From the NCBI GenBank assembly GCA_021153285.1, contig JAGKTT010000010.1, positions 1-64,000 of the forward strand: a DNA stretch of 64,000 nt, given 5' to 3'. The position numbers and the translations under genes were made by a program. The stretch's first letter is position 1; each line of letters opens with the position of its first letter. Under the pieces are notes generated by a model. That model worked only from the letters and a program-made list of their open reading frames with translations. It was not told where the DNA came from and did no database searches. Positions 1 to 9,234 of the stretch are shown here, one piece after another. Source of the DNA: Bacteroidia bacterium (GTDB lineage: Bacteria > Bacteroidota > Bacteroidia > Bacteroidales > UBA932).

Positions 1-1151
1 ACGTTCATATAGTTGATAAACGCCTCATATGGAGTATCATACGGGTTGAAATATTTATGCACAGCTCCGTCTGAGAAGAACTTTGTACACATATAATAGA
101 AGTGGTCGCTCTCCTGAAGATGACCGAAGTCAGACCAGAGAGCCTCATCATTGAGAAGAGCGAGCTTCTCTGCCTGATCGTTGAGCTTGTTGAACGCATC
201 ATTCTGAAGTTCATTACCAAGCCAAGCTGTCACATCACGCTCTTCATCCGCCCAAGAGATCGGATCCATAACATCGAGATCTCCGACAGGACGATGCTTC
301 TTGGCAGCCTGAGTAGGTGTCACGAATTCAAATTCTCCATCCTTGATTACGATCTCAGGAAGAGCTCTCATAAAGTCGAAGATTCCGCTTGCAGCCTTCT
401 GGTGCTCTCCGAATGTCTCGTAATCCATAAAAAGGTTCACGATCTCATCGTTCTGAGCAGCAGACTTGATCCAGCCGAGATATTTCTCACCGGTAAGAGG
501 CCAGTCAGACCATCCTCTGTCTGAGAAACGGAATGCGATATCATCGCTAAGCGAAGAGTTCTTGAGAAGAAGCTTGAGGCTTGGAGCCTGAGCGCAGCTA
601 TAGATGAAGTTAGGGCTCTTCCATCCGAGGACGTGTCTTGCACCTTCTGTAAGCATTGTCTTGAAGCCCATATCATAAACCATCTCACCGATTGCATCCG
701 AATATATGAGCTCAGTGTTGCGGAAAGCCTTAGGAGTTACACCGAAATAATGTTCGATGGCTGCCTTGTGCTTGAGCACCTGGTTCTTGAACTCGATCGG
801 AGATGCAAGAGATGCGAGTGAGTGATAATAAGTCTCTGAAAGGAACTCCACGCTGCCGGTCTGAGCGAGCTTGCGAAAGCTCTCGATTACCTCCGGTGCA
901 TATCTGTCGAACTGCTCGAGGACTGAACCTGAGATAGAGAATGCCACCTTGAATGCACCCTTGTTGGCCTCAATGAGCTCGAGAAGCAGGGCGTTCATTG
1001 GGAGATAGCACTTCTGGGCTACCCTGCGGAGGATAGTCCTGTTTGCGAAATCGTCATAGTAATGCGAATCCTTTCCGATGTCAAAGAATCTGTATAATCT
1101 CAATCTGTTTGGCTGATGAACCTGAAAATACAGACATATACTCTTTTTCAT
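1..1151 (-). CDS. GH57 alpha-amylase/glucanotransferase, 3' end beyond window
   Basis: The first 383 codons of a glycoside hydrolase family 57 enzyme that acts on alpha-1,4-glucans in the cytoplasm. The start MKKSICLYFQVHQP carries the family HQP motif at residues 12-14. The nucleophile is expected at E147 in FRNTELIYSD and the acid/base at D243 in MDYETFGEH. There is no signal peptide. The reading frame stays open to base 1, so the C-terminus is missing only because the window ends. It is the last visible gene of the glycogen operon, 26 bp after the GT4 stop; this GT4-GH57-debranching cluster is common in Bacteroidetes. Substrate (storage glucan) is inferred from context. Confidence 0.9.
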   Translation of the reverse strand, partial: MKKSICLYFQVHQPNRLRLYRFFDIGKDSHYYDDFANRTILRRVAQKCYLPMNALLLELIEANKGAFKVAFSISGSVLEQFDRYAPEVIESFRKLAQTGSVEFLSETYYHSLASLASPIEFKNQVLKHKAAIEHYFGVTPKAFRNTELIYSDAIGEMVYDMGFKTMLTEGARHVLGWKSPNFIYSCAQAPSLKLLLKNSSLSDDIAFRFSDRGWSDWPLTGEKYLGWIKSAAQNDEIVNLFMDYETFGEHQKAASGIFDFMRALPEIVIKDGEFEFVTPTQAAKKHRPVGDLDVMDPISWADEERDVTAWLGNELQNDAFNKLNDQAEKLALLNDEALWSDFGHLQESDHFYYMCTKFFSDGAVHKYFNPYDTPYEAFINYMN

Positions 1152-1177
1152 AATATGGTTAATTTAGTTTTTGTCAA

Positions 1178-2341
1178 TTACTTCCTGATAAATACCCTTG
1201 ATCTTTCCCAGAAGTCCACCTTGAGTGCATACTTGAGAATCTCGGCACATCCGGACTGCTTTGATATGATCGAAGGCACATTAGTCTGCATAGCCTCGAG
1301 CGGCGATATACCGAAAGGCTCTGAGATCGAAGGCATTACATAGACATCCGAAAGGGCGAACATCTTATGTACCTCCTTACCGCGGAGGAAGCCTGTAAAA
1401 TGGAATCTGTCTGAAATTCCGAGTCTTGCGACGTGACGGATACATCTGTTGAGCATATCGCCGCTACCTGCCATCACGAAACGTACATTATTGCATCTCT
1501 TGAGAACCTTTGCAGCAGCCTCAATGAAATACTCAGGTCCCTTCTGGTAAGTCACACGACCAAGGAAGGTAACCACCTTCTCCTTGACGTTTCTCTCGAC
1601 CTCAAGTTTCTCACGGCCGCTGAAATCCACTGCATTGTGAACTGCCACGACCTTCTCAGGCTCGATACCATAACGATTGATGCAGATGTTTCTTGTAAGC
1701 TCACTTACAGCCATCACCTTGTCGGCTGCCATCATACCCTTTGTCTCGAGATCTACCACGCGTGTATCCACCTGATCATCACTCGCACGGTCATACGATG
1801 TAGCGTGCATATGAACTACAAGAGGCTTTCCTGTAAGCTGCTTTGCTGCGATACCTGCAAGATATGTAAGCCAGTCGTGAGCGTGGATCACATCGAACTG
1901 ATCCTTATACTGCATTGCGATTGTAGCTCCGACCATTGCATAGCGCGCAACCTCTTCCATAAGGTTCGCACCGTATTTTCCAGAAAACTTATATTTCTGG
2001 CCGTACTGCACACGGAAGCCCTTGATCTGCCTCTTGCGCTCTTCCTCAACGATTGTCTTGAAGTCGCTCGGGTCTACATAAGGGACCATATTGGTGCCGA
2101 TGTGCACGAACTGAACCTTTCCGAGGAACTCATCCACAGTGGCGCTTACAGTATCGACTGCAACGTCACTGGCATTGATGATCTTCACTGCGCTCTCATC
2201 CTCATCACCAGAGGCTGAAGGCATTACGAAAAGCACCTCTACATCGTTGTAGGCCAGACCTTTGGTCATACCGTAGCAAGCTGTTCCGAGACCTCCTGCA
2301 ATATGAGGAGGAAACTCCCATCCGAACATTAGAACTCTCAT
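1178..2341 (-). CDS. GT4 glycogen/starch synthase-type glycosyltransferase, 3' end damaged
   Basis: A cytoplasmic GT-B glycosyltransferase predicted to elongate alpha-1,4-glucan from a nucleotide sugar. The N-terminal GWEFPPHIAGGLGT loop binds the donor, and the C-terminal domain has SEPFGISPLEAMQ with the conserved glutamates. It has 387 residues; relatives I know run to about 420. The homologous sequence stops at KVDFW and is followed by a short unrelated tail ERSRVFIRK. The +1 frame of the same DNA (1211 down to 1164) reads LGKIKGIYQEVIDKN and stop, which looks like the lost natural C-terminus. An out-of-frame deletion of the segment between the two is therefore likely. Activity may be impaired. 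It starts 14 bp after the debranching enzyme stop. Confidence 0.85.
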   Translation of the reverse strand: MRVLMFGWEFPPHIAGGLGTACYGMTKGLAYNDVEVLFVMPSASGDEDESAVKIINASDVAVDTVSATVDEFLGKVQFVHIGTNMVPYVDPSDFKTIVEEERKRQIKGFRVQYGQKYKFSGKYGANLMEEVARYAMVGATIAMQYKDQFDVIHAHDWLTYLAGIAAKQLTGKPLVVHMHATSYDRASDDQVDTRVVDLETKGMMAADKVMAVSELTRNICINRYGIEPEKVVAVHNAVDFSGREKLEVERNVKEKVVTFLGRVTYQKGPEYFIEAAAKVLKRCNNVRFVMAGSGDMLNRCIRHVARLGISDRFHFTGFLRGKEVHKMFALSDVYVMPSISEPFGISPLEAMQTNVPSIISKQSGCAEILKYALKVDFWERSRVFIRK

Positions 2342-2355
2342 TATCTGTCCTCCTT

Positions 2356-4260
2356 CTAATTATATTGTTCCATAATATGTAAAATCCTCAGCAAAGCGGC
2401 TGTACTCATAGCAGATGCGATGGCTCCGTGCGGCTCGTGCGGTGGGTCACCGTCATAAAGCTCTGAGAATGCACCTACTCCGTGCTTGCTGATGTCCTCG
2501 AAGAATCCTTCAACGAGATATTTGGCTCTTCCATAGAAAGCCTCGCCCATCATTCTGAAGCAAAGGTCAATATATGGTGCGAGAAGTGCAGGGAATGCGC
2601 AGCCCTGGTGATATGCGAGGTCACGGTCGATCTGCGATCCTTCATATACACCTCTGTAGGCTTCGTTTCTTGGAGAAAGCGATCTGAGACCTCTCTTTGT
2701 AACGAGCTCATCGTTGATGGTCATCACTACCTCCGAAATCACTTCGTCATCCACCGGGCAATACTCGAGATAGATCGGGAAGAGGATATTTGGTCTTACA
2801 GCCTGATCCTGAGGACCGTTGCCTACATAATCCACAAGATAGCCCCACTCAGGCTTCCAGAATGTAGGCTGGAAGTTTTCCTTCACGAGGTCACGTACAG
2901 GAGTCCAACGCTCTACGAATTCACTCTTGCGAGGACCGTACTTGTTCTCCATATCGATGGCGAAACAAAGGGCATTGTACCAGAATGCATTTGTCTCAAT
3001 CTGGTATCCTGCACGCTCTGTAACAGGACGTCCGTAGACATAGGCATTCATCCAGGACAATGCTACACCGTCCATCTGGGCCCAGAGGAGTCCGTTAGGA
3101 TGCATTGCTATTTCTTTTCTTCTGCCTGGAGCATAGCTTTCAATGATACCCTTGAGGGTCTCACCATACTTCTTCCAAACGTGCTTTTCCTTACCGCTGA
3201 AACGTATGTACTGCTGCAGGGTCTCGGTAAGTCTGAGAGGAGCCTCGCACTGAGTGGTCCTATGGAAAAGACGTTCCTGTTCATCTGCGATGAGGGTGTC
3301 CAGAATCTTCTCGAATTCATCACAGTCTCCGTTGGCAAAGAGTGTAAGTCCAGGAAGTGAAACGATGGTTTCGCGGAGAAGACCGGTCTCAAGCCAAGAG
3401 AATCCGGCATTGATCTGAGCCCTGTCGCCATTGTGACACTTGAACATTTCTGCATTACGTACGAGAAGGTCGTGGTAGTCCTCGATCACATCCATTTTCT
3501 TCAGAGTGTCTGTGAACTTTCTCTTAAGGCCACGAGGATTGATCTCATTTACTGAAGCAGAGAACACAACAGTCTCACCAGGCTTCATCTCGAGTGAGAT
3601 TGTACCAGGAACAAAAAGATCCTCACGACAGTCGAATCCACGACGATACTCGTCAGAATAAGTCACTCCATTGTACCAGTAAGGCTGATACTTGAATGCA
3701 GCCTTTGCTGAAGTCTGGAGATTAAGAGCCGGGAAGCCGTTGTAAAGACAGAAGGAAACTCCTCCGTCCACCTCCTCGAATGCAGTATATGCCTCCGAGT
3801 TCTGGCTTGTCAGGCTGTGCACGCTTCTGAACGCAAGGAAAGGCTTGAGCTGGAGCGAAATCTTTCCTGGAGCTGAATGAAGCTCATACTTGATGAGTAC
3901 CTGATCATTGTCCGGAACCATCATAATGGTCTTGGTGAAAATGATTCCACCGATCTTGTAGGTCACTACCGGTACCGGATTGTCATCGAAGTCGATGATG
4001 TACTTATGACCTCTTGGTTCGTAAGTATCACCGTAACAGTGGATACCGAGGTTGAACTGCTTTCCACCCATAACAAGGCTTTCATCCAGAGAAGAAAGAA
4101 GCATATACTTTCCGCCACCCAGTTCAGCCACAGGTACAGCCAGCAGTCCGTGATAACGTCTCGTATTGCAGGTCACGATGGACGTGTTGCAGTACGCACC
4201 TGTCTCGTTCGCCGCGATGATCTCACGCTTGAGCGAGTATTCCAGGTTAACAAGCTTCAT
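2356..4260 (-). CDS. Glycogen debranching enzyme (amylo-alpha-1,6-glucosidase)
   Basis: A 634-residue cytoplasmic enzyme that hydrolyses alpha-1,6 branch points of glycogen. The N-terminal part (about 1-230) is the bacterial debranching N domain with NETGAYCNTSIV and CNTRRYHGLL. The C-terminal part (about 270-630) is the alpha/alpha-barrel glucosidase with QMDGVALSWMNA and SPRNEAYRGVYEGSQ. The open frame extends upstream to 4422, but that stretch lies inside glgB in another frame and has no family similarity. I chose ATG 4260 because the conserved MKLVNLEYSLKREI begins there. This start overlaps the end of glgB by 14 bp, which suggests translational coupling. Confidence 0.92.
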   Translation of the reverse strand: MKLVNLEYSLKREIIAANETGAYCNTSIVTCNTRRYHGLLAVPVAELGGGKYMLLSSLDESLVMGGKQFNLGIHCYGDTYEPRGHKYIIDFDDNPVPVVTYKIGGIIFTKTIMMVPDNDQVLIKYELHSAPGKISLQLKPFLAFRSVHSLTSQNSEAYTAFEEVDGGVSFCLYNGFPALNLQTSAKAAFKYQPYWYNGVTYSDEYRRGFDCREDLFVPGTISLEMKPGETVVFSASVNEINPRGLKRKFTDTLKKMDVIEDYHDLLVRNAEMFKCHNGDRAQINAGFSWLETGLLRETIVSLPGLTLFANGDCDEFEKILDTLIADEQERLFHRTTQCEAPLRLTETLQQYIRFSGKEKHVWKKYGETLKGIIESYAPGRRKEIAMHPNGLLWAQMDGVALSWMNAYVYGRPVTERAGYQIETNAFWYNALCFAIDMENKYGPRKSEFVERWTPVRDLVKENFQPTFWKPEWGYLVDYVGNGPQDQAVRPNILFPIYLEYCPVDDEVISEVVMTINDELVTKRGLRSLSPRNEAYRGVYEGSQIDRDLAYHQGCAFPALLAPYIDLCFRMMGEAFYGRAKYLVEGFFEDISKHGVGAFSELYDGDPPHEPHGAIASAMSTAALLRILHIMEQYN

Positions 4261-6118
4261 CCGAGCTGAGCACCACCTCATATTTTCCAGCCGGAACAGC
4301 GAAGCCGTAATCGGCAAAAGATGAGACAGGGTGGAAATTGAGCGCAAAGATACAATTATTTCTTTGGAATATAAGAATCTTTTTTTCTTCATCCTGCACA
4401 AAAAGTTCAGGCTTTTCATCAAGAATGGCTTCCTGACGCGCCAGAGCTATCATTGCCTTGTCGAAATTTCTCAAATATCTGTATCTGAGATAGTCCGGTT
4501 CGGCCAATGACCACTGCCTTCTTGCGTGCTTGTATGACCAGTTGTTTCCTTCTCGAGGGAAATCGATCCACTCAGGGTGACCGAACTCGTTACCCATAAA
4601 TGTAAGGTATCCGTTGCCGCAGGTTGCCATTGTCACCAGACGTATCATCTTATGAAGAGCCATTCCTCTGTCCACTACAGGAGACTGTGATTCCTTGTTC
4701 ATAGAGGTATACATCTCGGCGTCCATAAGGCGGAAAGCGATGGTCTTGTCTCCCACCATTGCCTGGTCGTGGCACTCAGCATAACTTATGGTCTTCTCGT
4801 CCTCACGCTTGTTGGTGAGCTGCCACCAGATCTCTCCCACACTCCAGTGATCGTCAGAGAGTTCCTTGATCCATTTGATCCAATTGTCAGCCACGCCCAT
4901 ACTCATACGGAAGTCGAAGCCGACGCCTCCCATCTCGAACGGAGCTGCGAGACCTGCCATACCGCTGACATCCTCGGCAATCGTGAACGCATCGGGATTC
5001 ACTTCGCGGATAAGCATATTGGCCAATGCAAGATATGTCACTGCATTTTCATCAACGCCCTGATTGAAATAATTCTCATAGCCCACGAACGCCTTCTCCA
5101 AGCCGTGATCCCAGTAAAGCATACTGGTCACTCCATCGAAGCGGAATCCGTCTATATGATACTCCTCCATCCAATACTTGCAGTTCGAAAGAAGGAAATA
5201 TTTTGTCTCGTCCTTGCCGTAGTCGAAGCATCGCGAGCCCCAGGCAGGATGATGCCCCTGCCATCCGTCATAGAAATATAGGGTTTCAGTTCCATCGAAC
5301 AGTCCCAGTCCCTCCGCCTCGTTGTCCACAGAATGAGAATGGACGATATCCATAACCACAGCTATTCCCAGTCCGTGAGCATCGTCCACCAGCGCCTTGA
5401 ACTCCTCTGGTGTTCCGAAACGGGAACTGAGGGCATAGAAATTGGCCACCTGATAGCCGAACGACCCATAGTACGGATGCTCCTGAAGTGCCATTATCTG
5501 AAGGGTGTCATATCCCAGTTCTGCGATCTTCGGAAGCACATTCAGACGGAACTCTTCGAAAGTGCCGACCTTCTCCTCCTCAGCCGCCATTCCGATATGG
5601 CATTCATAGATAAGAGGATGAGATCTCCTGCCCGGAGACGGGTTCTGCCACTCGTACTTCACGAAAGGATCCCATACCTGAGCACAGAAGGTCTTGGTTA
5701 TCGGATCCTGTACGGCGCGGGTCAGATAAGCCGGAAGTCTCTCTGCACCACCTCCCTTCCACTCTATATAAAGTTTGTAAAGGGTACCGTGCTCGAGAAA
5801 CATTGACGGGAGAACGATCTCCCAGTTTCCGCCCCCTAAAGGCTTCAACGAATATGCTTCCGTGCGCTTCCAGTTATTGAACTCTCCTATCAGATATATC
5901 TTTGTCGCATTGGGAGCCCACTCGCGGAATACCCAATTTCCTTTACCGTCACGATGGAGACCATAATACATATGATTGTTCATAGCCTTGGAGAGAGAAC
6001 CGTCCACAGACAGCCTTTCCTTGGTACGTGCGATCATATCGTGTCTCTTGTCAATGGCCTCCTTGTATGGAACAAGCCATTCGTCGTGATCATAGATCAT
6101 TGTCTTTTTAACACTCAT
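4247..6118 (-). CDS. glgB: 1,4-alpha-glucan branching enzyme
   Basis: A 623-residue GH13 branching enzyme that makes alpha-1,6 branches in glycogen. An N-terminal CBM48-like domain (about 45-140, with REWAPNATKIYLIGEFNNW) precedes the catalytic barrel. The catalytic triad is visible as D328 (DGFRFDGV), E382 (TIAEDVSG) and D451 (YAECHDQ). The YAECHDQAMVGDKT context resembles the eukaryote-like GH13_8 branching enzymes usual in Bacteroidetes. It lies between xseB (12 bp gap) and the debranching enzyme (14 bp overlap) in one operon. Confidence 0.95.
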   Translation of the reverse strand: MSVKKTMIYDHDEWLVPYKEAIDKRHDMIARTKERLSVDGSLSKAMNNHMYYGLHRDGKGNWVFREWAPNATKIYLIGEFNNWKRTEAYSLKPLGGGNWEIVLPSMFLEHGTLYKLYIEWKGGGAERLPAYLTRAVQDPITKTFCAQVWDPFVKYEWQNPSPGRRSHPLIYECHIGMAAEEEKVGTFEEFRLNVLPKIAELGYDTLQIMALQEHPYYGSFGYQVANFYALSSRFGTPEEFKALVDDAHGLGIAVVMDIVHSHSVDNEAEGLGLFDGTETLYFYDGWQGHHPAWGSRCFDYGKDETKYFLLSNCKYWMEEYHIDGFRFDGVTSMLYWDHGLEKAFVGYENYFNQGVDENAVTYLALANMLIREVNPDAFTIAEDVSGMAGLAAPFEMGGVGFDFRMSMGVADNWIKWIKELSDDHWSVGEIWWQLTNKREDEKTISYAECHDQAMVGDKTIAFRLMDAEMYTSMNKESQSPVVDRGMALHKMIRLVTMATCGNGYLTFMGNEFGHPEWIDFPREGNNWSYKHARRQWSLAEPDYLRYRYLRNFDKAMIALARQEAILDEKPELFVQDEEKKILIFQRNNCIFALNFHPVSSFADYGFAVPAGKYEVVLSSDEAC

Positions 6119-6130
6119 ATTATCAGTATA

Positions 6131-6316
6131 TCAGTTATTCATCGAATCCAGTTTTTCCCTTGCGCCTCGCAGATAAGCACGGCAGGCAGAGATCAGTTCC
6201 TCCGATCTCTTTATATATCTGTCAATATCATCAATCCCCGTCTGAGGATCCTCGACCTTCGAAGCGATTGCCTCCAGTTCCTCTACGGCCTTCGCATAAT
6301 CAAATTCCCCTTTCAT
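6131..6316 (-). CDS. xseB: Exodeoxyribonuclease VII small subunit
   Basis: A 61-residue helical protein that binds the large XseA subunit to form exonuclease VII, which degrades single-stranded DNA. It has the family signature FDYAKAVEELEAIASKVED followed by DIDRYIKRSEELISACRAYL. ATG 6316 is chosen because it forms an ATGA overlap with the xseA stop; an upstream in-frame start at 6337 lies inside xseA. Length is normal for the family. Confidence 0.93.
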   Translation of the reverse strand: MKGEFDYAKAVEELEAIASKVEDPQTGIDDIDRYIKRSEELISACRAYLRGAREKLDSMNN

Positions 6317-7488
6317 CTCACATTCTCTATTAAACAATCCAATGTTCCGTCATTGAACATCACAGACACCTTGTCGCCCGCTCTCCGTCCTGAAGCTCCT
6401 GAAATCACACGACCGCTGCCATCCAATGCCAGAGCATATCCCTTTTCAAGTATCCTCCTCGGATCCGAAGCATAAATTCTGGTCTGCAGCACCGTCAATG
6501 CAGATTCCATTGCCGCCACCTTCAGAGCAAAACCTCCTCTGACACGGGAACGCAGTACATCCAGAGCAGATTCCATAGCTGAAATCCTTCCCCCGAAAGC
6601 CAGTCTCATACGTGTCTGGAAAGAAGAAAGCCTTGCATCTTCATCCTCATAGATAGAAAGGATAAAGTCCGCAAGGGCAGTCGGGGTCTTGAGATATTCA
6701 TAAGCCACCATATCACACACGTGGAAGTCCTGATCGTGACCGACGGCAGTCAGCACAGGCAGCGGATACTGGGCAATGACGGCAGCAAGTCCGTAATCAT
6801 CATAACAGGCCAGGTCAAGCTTCGCTCCGCCTCCTCTCAGAATCAGGACTGCATCATAATCACCCGCACTCTCCAGCACTGCATCCATTGCCGATATTAT
6901 CGACTGCGGACAATCTGCGCCCTGCATCAAGGCCGGAAACAGGTCCAGACACACCTCGAAGCCATACGGATTTTCAGCAATATGGCGTATGAAATCACGG
7001 TATCCGGCCGCATCCTCAGCTGAAATCACCGCCAGACGATATGGCAGGAGCGGAAGAGAAAGCCCTTTCTGCATTTCCATAAGCCCTTCCTTGCCGAGAC
7101 GCTCTATGGTCTTCTGCCTTTCAAGTTCCTTGACTCCAAGCGAATACTCCGGATCGATATCATTGACAATCAGAGAAAAGCCATAGAGCTGGCTGTAATT
7201 AGCCTGAACCTCCACGAGAATCATCATACCCTCGGAGATAGGCGAACCTGTGACAGACTCGAAATAAGGGGCGATGAAACGATATCTTGAAGCCCAGATT
7301 ATGGCATTGGCCTTGGCAACAAGGCCCTTTTCATCGCTTTGGGACAGCTCTATATAACAATGGCCTCCGTTTCGCGCCTTTACTGCGCTAACTTCGGCCT
7401 TCACCCACAAACGGGTCGGAAAAAGACATTCTATCCCCTGTTTAAGACGTGTCTGAAACTCAAATAGGTCAATAAATTCCTTTTCCAT
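6313..7488 (-). CDS. xseA: Exodeoxyribonuclease VII large subunit
   Basis: A 391-residue nuclease subunit. The N-terminal OB-fold (about 1-110, LWVKAEVSAVKARNGGHCYIEL) binds single-stranded DNA. The middle holds the catalytic region (LPYRLAVISAEDAAGYRDF and ILRGGGAKLDLACYDDYGLA, then TAVGHDQD). A helical C-terminal region carries paired repeats. The frame continues upstream to 7611, but ATG 7488 matches the family N-terminus and lies 22 bp after a TAAATTTG promoter box. It is the first gene of the operon that runs on into glycogen metabolism. It is somewhat shorter than the E. coli protein. Confidence 0.93.
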   Translation of the reverse strand: MEKEFIDLFEFQTRLKQGIECLFPTRLWVKAEVSAVKARNGGHCYIELSQSDEKGLVAKANAIIWASRYRFIAPYFESVTGSPISEGMMILVEVQANYSQLYGFSLIVNDIDPEYSLGVKELERQKTIERLGKEGLMEMQKGLSLPLLPYRLAVISAEDAAGYRDFIRHIAENPYGFEVCLDLFPALMQGADCPQSIISAMDAVLESAGDYDAVLILRGGGAKLDLACYDDYGLAAVIAQYPLPVLTAVGHDQDFHVCDMVAYEYLKTPTALADFILSIYEDEDARLSSFQTRMRLAFGGRISAMESALDVLRSRVRGGFALKVAAMESALTVLQTRIYASDPRRILEKGYALALDGSGRVISGASGRRAGDKVSVMFNDGTLDCLIENVR

Positions 7489-7509
7489 TACATTTTTGTT
7501 CAACCGCAA

Positions 7510-7517
7510 CAAATTTA
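7510..7517 (-). promoter_or_regulatory. Bacteroidetes-type -7 box of the xseA-glycogen operon
   Basis: Read on the minus strand the sequence is TAAATTTG, which matches the TAnnTTTG consensus. It sits 22 bp before the xseA start. No clear -33 TTTG was found at the right distance. Confidence 0.55.
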
Positions 7518-7610
7518 GTAAAAAATCCGATATATGCACCATCTGAAGCCATTTAATTTTTTTCATAGAAAAATAATATGGATTCAACCTGCTGATTCCG
7601 CAATTTTTCA

Positions 7611-7618
7611 TATCTTTG
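7611..7618 (+). promoter_or_regulatory. -7 box of engB operon
   Basis: TATCTTTG matches TAnnTTTG and lies 29 bp before the engB start, divergent from the xseA promoter. Confidence 0.6.
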
Positions 7619-7646
7619 CCGACTGATTCAGTTACCGGAAAGAAGT

Positions 7647-8246
7647 ATGAAGATCAACGAAGCACTTTTCTCAGGCAGCAGCACGAGGATATCCGAGAAG
7701 CCTAAGCAGAAATTTCCTGAATTTGCCTTTATCGGAAGATCCAATGTCGGCAAGTCATCCCTGATCAATATGCTTTGTCGCAACAAGAAGCTTGCGATGA
7801 CATCCAGCAAACCAGGAAAGACAAGACTGGTGAACCATTTCCTCATCAACAGGGAGTGGTATCTTGTCGATCTCCCGGGATACGGATATGCCAAGATGTC
7901 AGCCACAGCCAAGCAGAAGCTCGAGCAGGTCATCCGTAACTATATCAATCTTTCCCAGGAAATGGTTATGCTCTTTGTCCTGATAGATTCGCGTCACGAC
8001 ATCGGACAGGTGGATATGGACTTCCTCACAGAACTGGGACAGAGCAACATTCCGTTCGCCATTATTTTCACAAAAGGCGACAAGAGCGGTCCTAAGGCAC
8101 TGGAAGCACAGATCGAGAAGATGAAGGCTCAGATACTTGAATTCTGGGAAGAGCTTCCTCCGACATTCATCAGTTCGTCGGAAACAGGTATGGGACGCGA
8201 AGAAATCCTGAACTACATAGGTTCGGTACTGGAAACATTGAAGTAA
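7647..8246 (+). CDS. engB: Ribosome biogenesis GTPase YihA/EngB
   Basis: A 199-residue GTPase needed for 50S subunit assembly. The G motifs are clear: P-loop GRSNVGKSS (30-38), switch I SSKPGKTR, G3 DLPGYGYAK (75-83), G4 TKGDK and G5 SSETGMG. Length is typical. It heads a plus-strand run with prs (19 bp later), a small membrane protein and der, so two ribosome-assembly GTPases share one run. Confidence 0.96.
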   Translation: MKINEALFSGSSTRISEKPKQKFPEFAFIGRSNVGKSSLINMLCRNKKLAMTSSKPGKTRLVNHFLINREWYLVDLPGYGYAKMSATAKQKLEQVIRNYINLSQEMVMLFVLIDSRHDIGQVDMDFLTELGQSNIPFAIIFTKGDKSGPKALEAQIEKMKAQILEFWEELPPTFISSSETGMGREEILNYIGSVLETLK

Positions 8247-8265
8247 ACCAAAACCCTCAAATACG

Positions 8266-9216
8266 ATGATTAAGGAACATAAAATGAAGCTGTTCGCCTG
8301 CAGGGCGTCAAAGGATTTTGCATTGAAGGTAGCCAAGCACCTGAATCTTGAGCTCGGCGCATCCGACGTACTCACTTTCAGTGACGGAGAATTCCAGCCG
8401 TCATTCAATGAAAGCGTCAGAGGTGCGACCGTATTCATCGTTCAGTCGACCTTCCCACCTACAGACAACATTTTCGAGCTTCTCCTGATGGCTGATGCAG
8501 CCAAGAGAGCATCTGCACACAGGGTCATTGCCGTAATGCCGTACTACGGATGGGCAAGACAGGACCGCAAGGACAAACCAAGAGTGTCGATCGGTGCAAA
8601 GCTCGTAGCCAATATGCTTCACGCTGCTGGATGCGACAGAGTAATGACTTGTGACCTTCACGCAGATCAGATTCAGGGATTCTTTGATTTCCCTGTAGAT
8701 CACATCTATGCCAGCGCAGTATTCCTTCCTTACCTGAAGTCTCTTAACATCGAGAACCTCGCTATAGCTGCTCCTGATATGGGTGGTGCAAAGAGAGCCA
8801 ATGCATATGCAAGATACCTCGAGTGTCCTGTGGTCATCTGTCACAAATCACGCGAAAAGGCAAATGTCGTGGCATCGATCACAGCCATCGGAGATGTAGC
8901 AGGAAAGAATATCGTCATCGTGGATGATATGATCGACACTGCGGGAACACTTGCCAAAGCGGCCAATGTCCTTAAGGATATGGGAGCGCTCAGCGTACGT
9001 GCCTGCGCGACACACCCTGTATTCTCAGGCCCGGCATATGAAAGAATCGCAGAGTCTGCTCTCGAGGAAGTGATTGTCACTGACACAATTCCATTGAGCA
9101 CTGATCCTGAGAAGAACAAGAGCAAGATCACAGTCCTCTCTATGACTGAAATGTTTGCAGACATTATCAGCAAGGTATACAATTACGAAGAAATCAGTTC
9201 AAGCTTCATCAACTAG
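8266..9216 (+). CDS. prs: Ribose-phosphate pyrophosphokinase
   Basis: Makes PRPP from ribose 5-phosphate and ATP for nucleotide, histidine and NAD synthesis. The 316-residue protein has the ATP-binding flexible loop region YYGWARQDRKDKPR, the metal-binding CDLHADQIQGFF, and the PRPP-binding loop IVDDMIDTAGT. The ATG at 8284 (MKLFACRASKDF) is also possible and would remove six residues; it gives a start closer to the usual family N-terminus. Confidence 0.95.
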   Translation: MIKEHKMKLFACRASKDFALKVAKHLNLELGASDVLTFSDGEFQPSFNESVRGATVFIVQSTFPPTDNIFELLLMADAAKRASAHRVIAVMPYYGWARQDRKDKPRVSIGAKLVANMLHAAGCDRVMTCDLHADQIQGFFDFPVDHIYASAVFLPYLKSLNIENLAIAAPDMGGAKRANAYARYLECPVVICHKSREKANVVASITAIGDVAGKNIVIVDDMIDTAGTLAKAANVLKDMGALSVRACATHPVFSGPAYERIAESALEEVIVTDTIPLSTDPEKNKSKITVLSMTEMFADIISKVYNYEEISSSFIN

Positions 9217-9234
9217 GATATTATTGATGAAATA

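Noticed and set aside
2482..3360. Long plus-strand open frame opposite the debranching enzyme
   Set aside because: It mirrors a conserved enzyme on the other strand, has no recognisable domain and no promoter. Many similar long antisense frames occur opposite SusC, glgB and malQ.
4261..4422. Longer N-terminus for the debranching enzyme
   Set aside because: This stretch is the antiframe of the glgB C-terminus and has no family similarity; the conserved start is at 4260.
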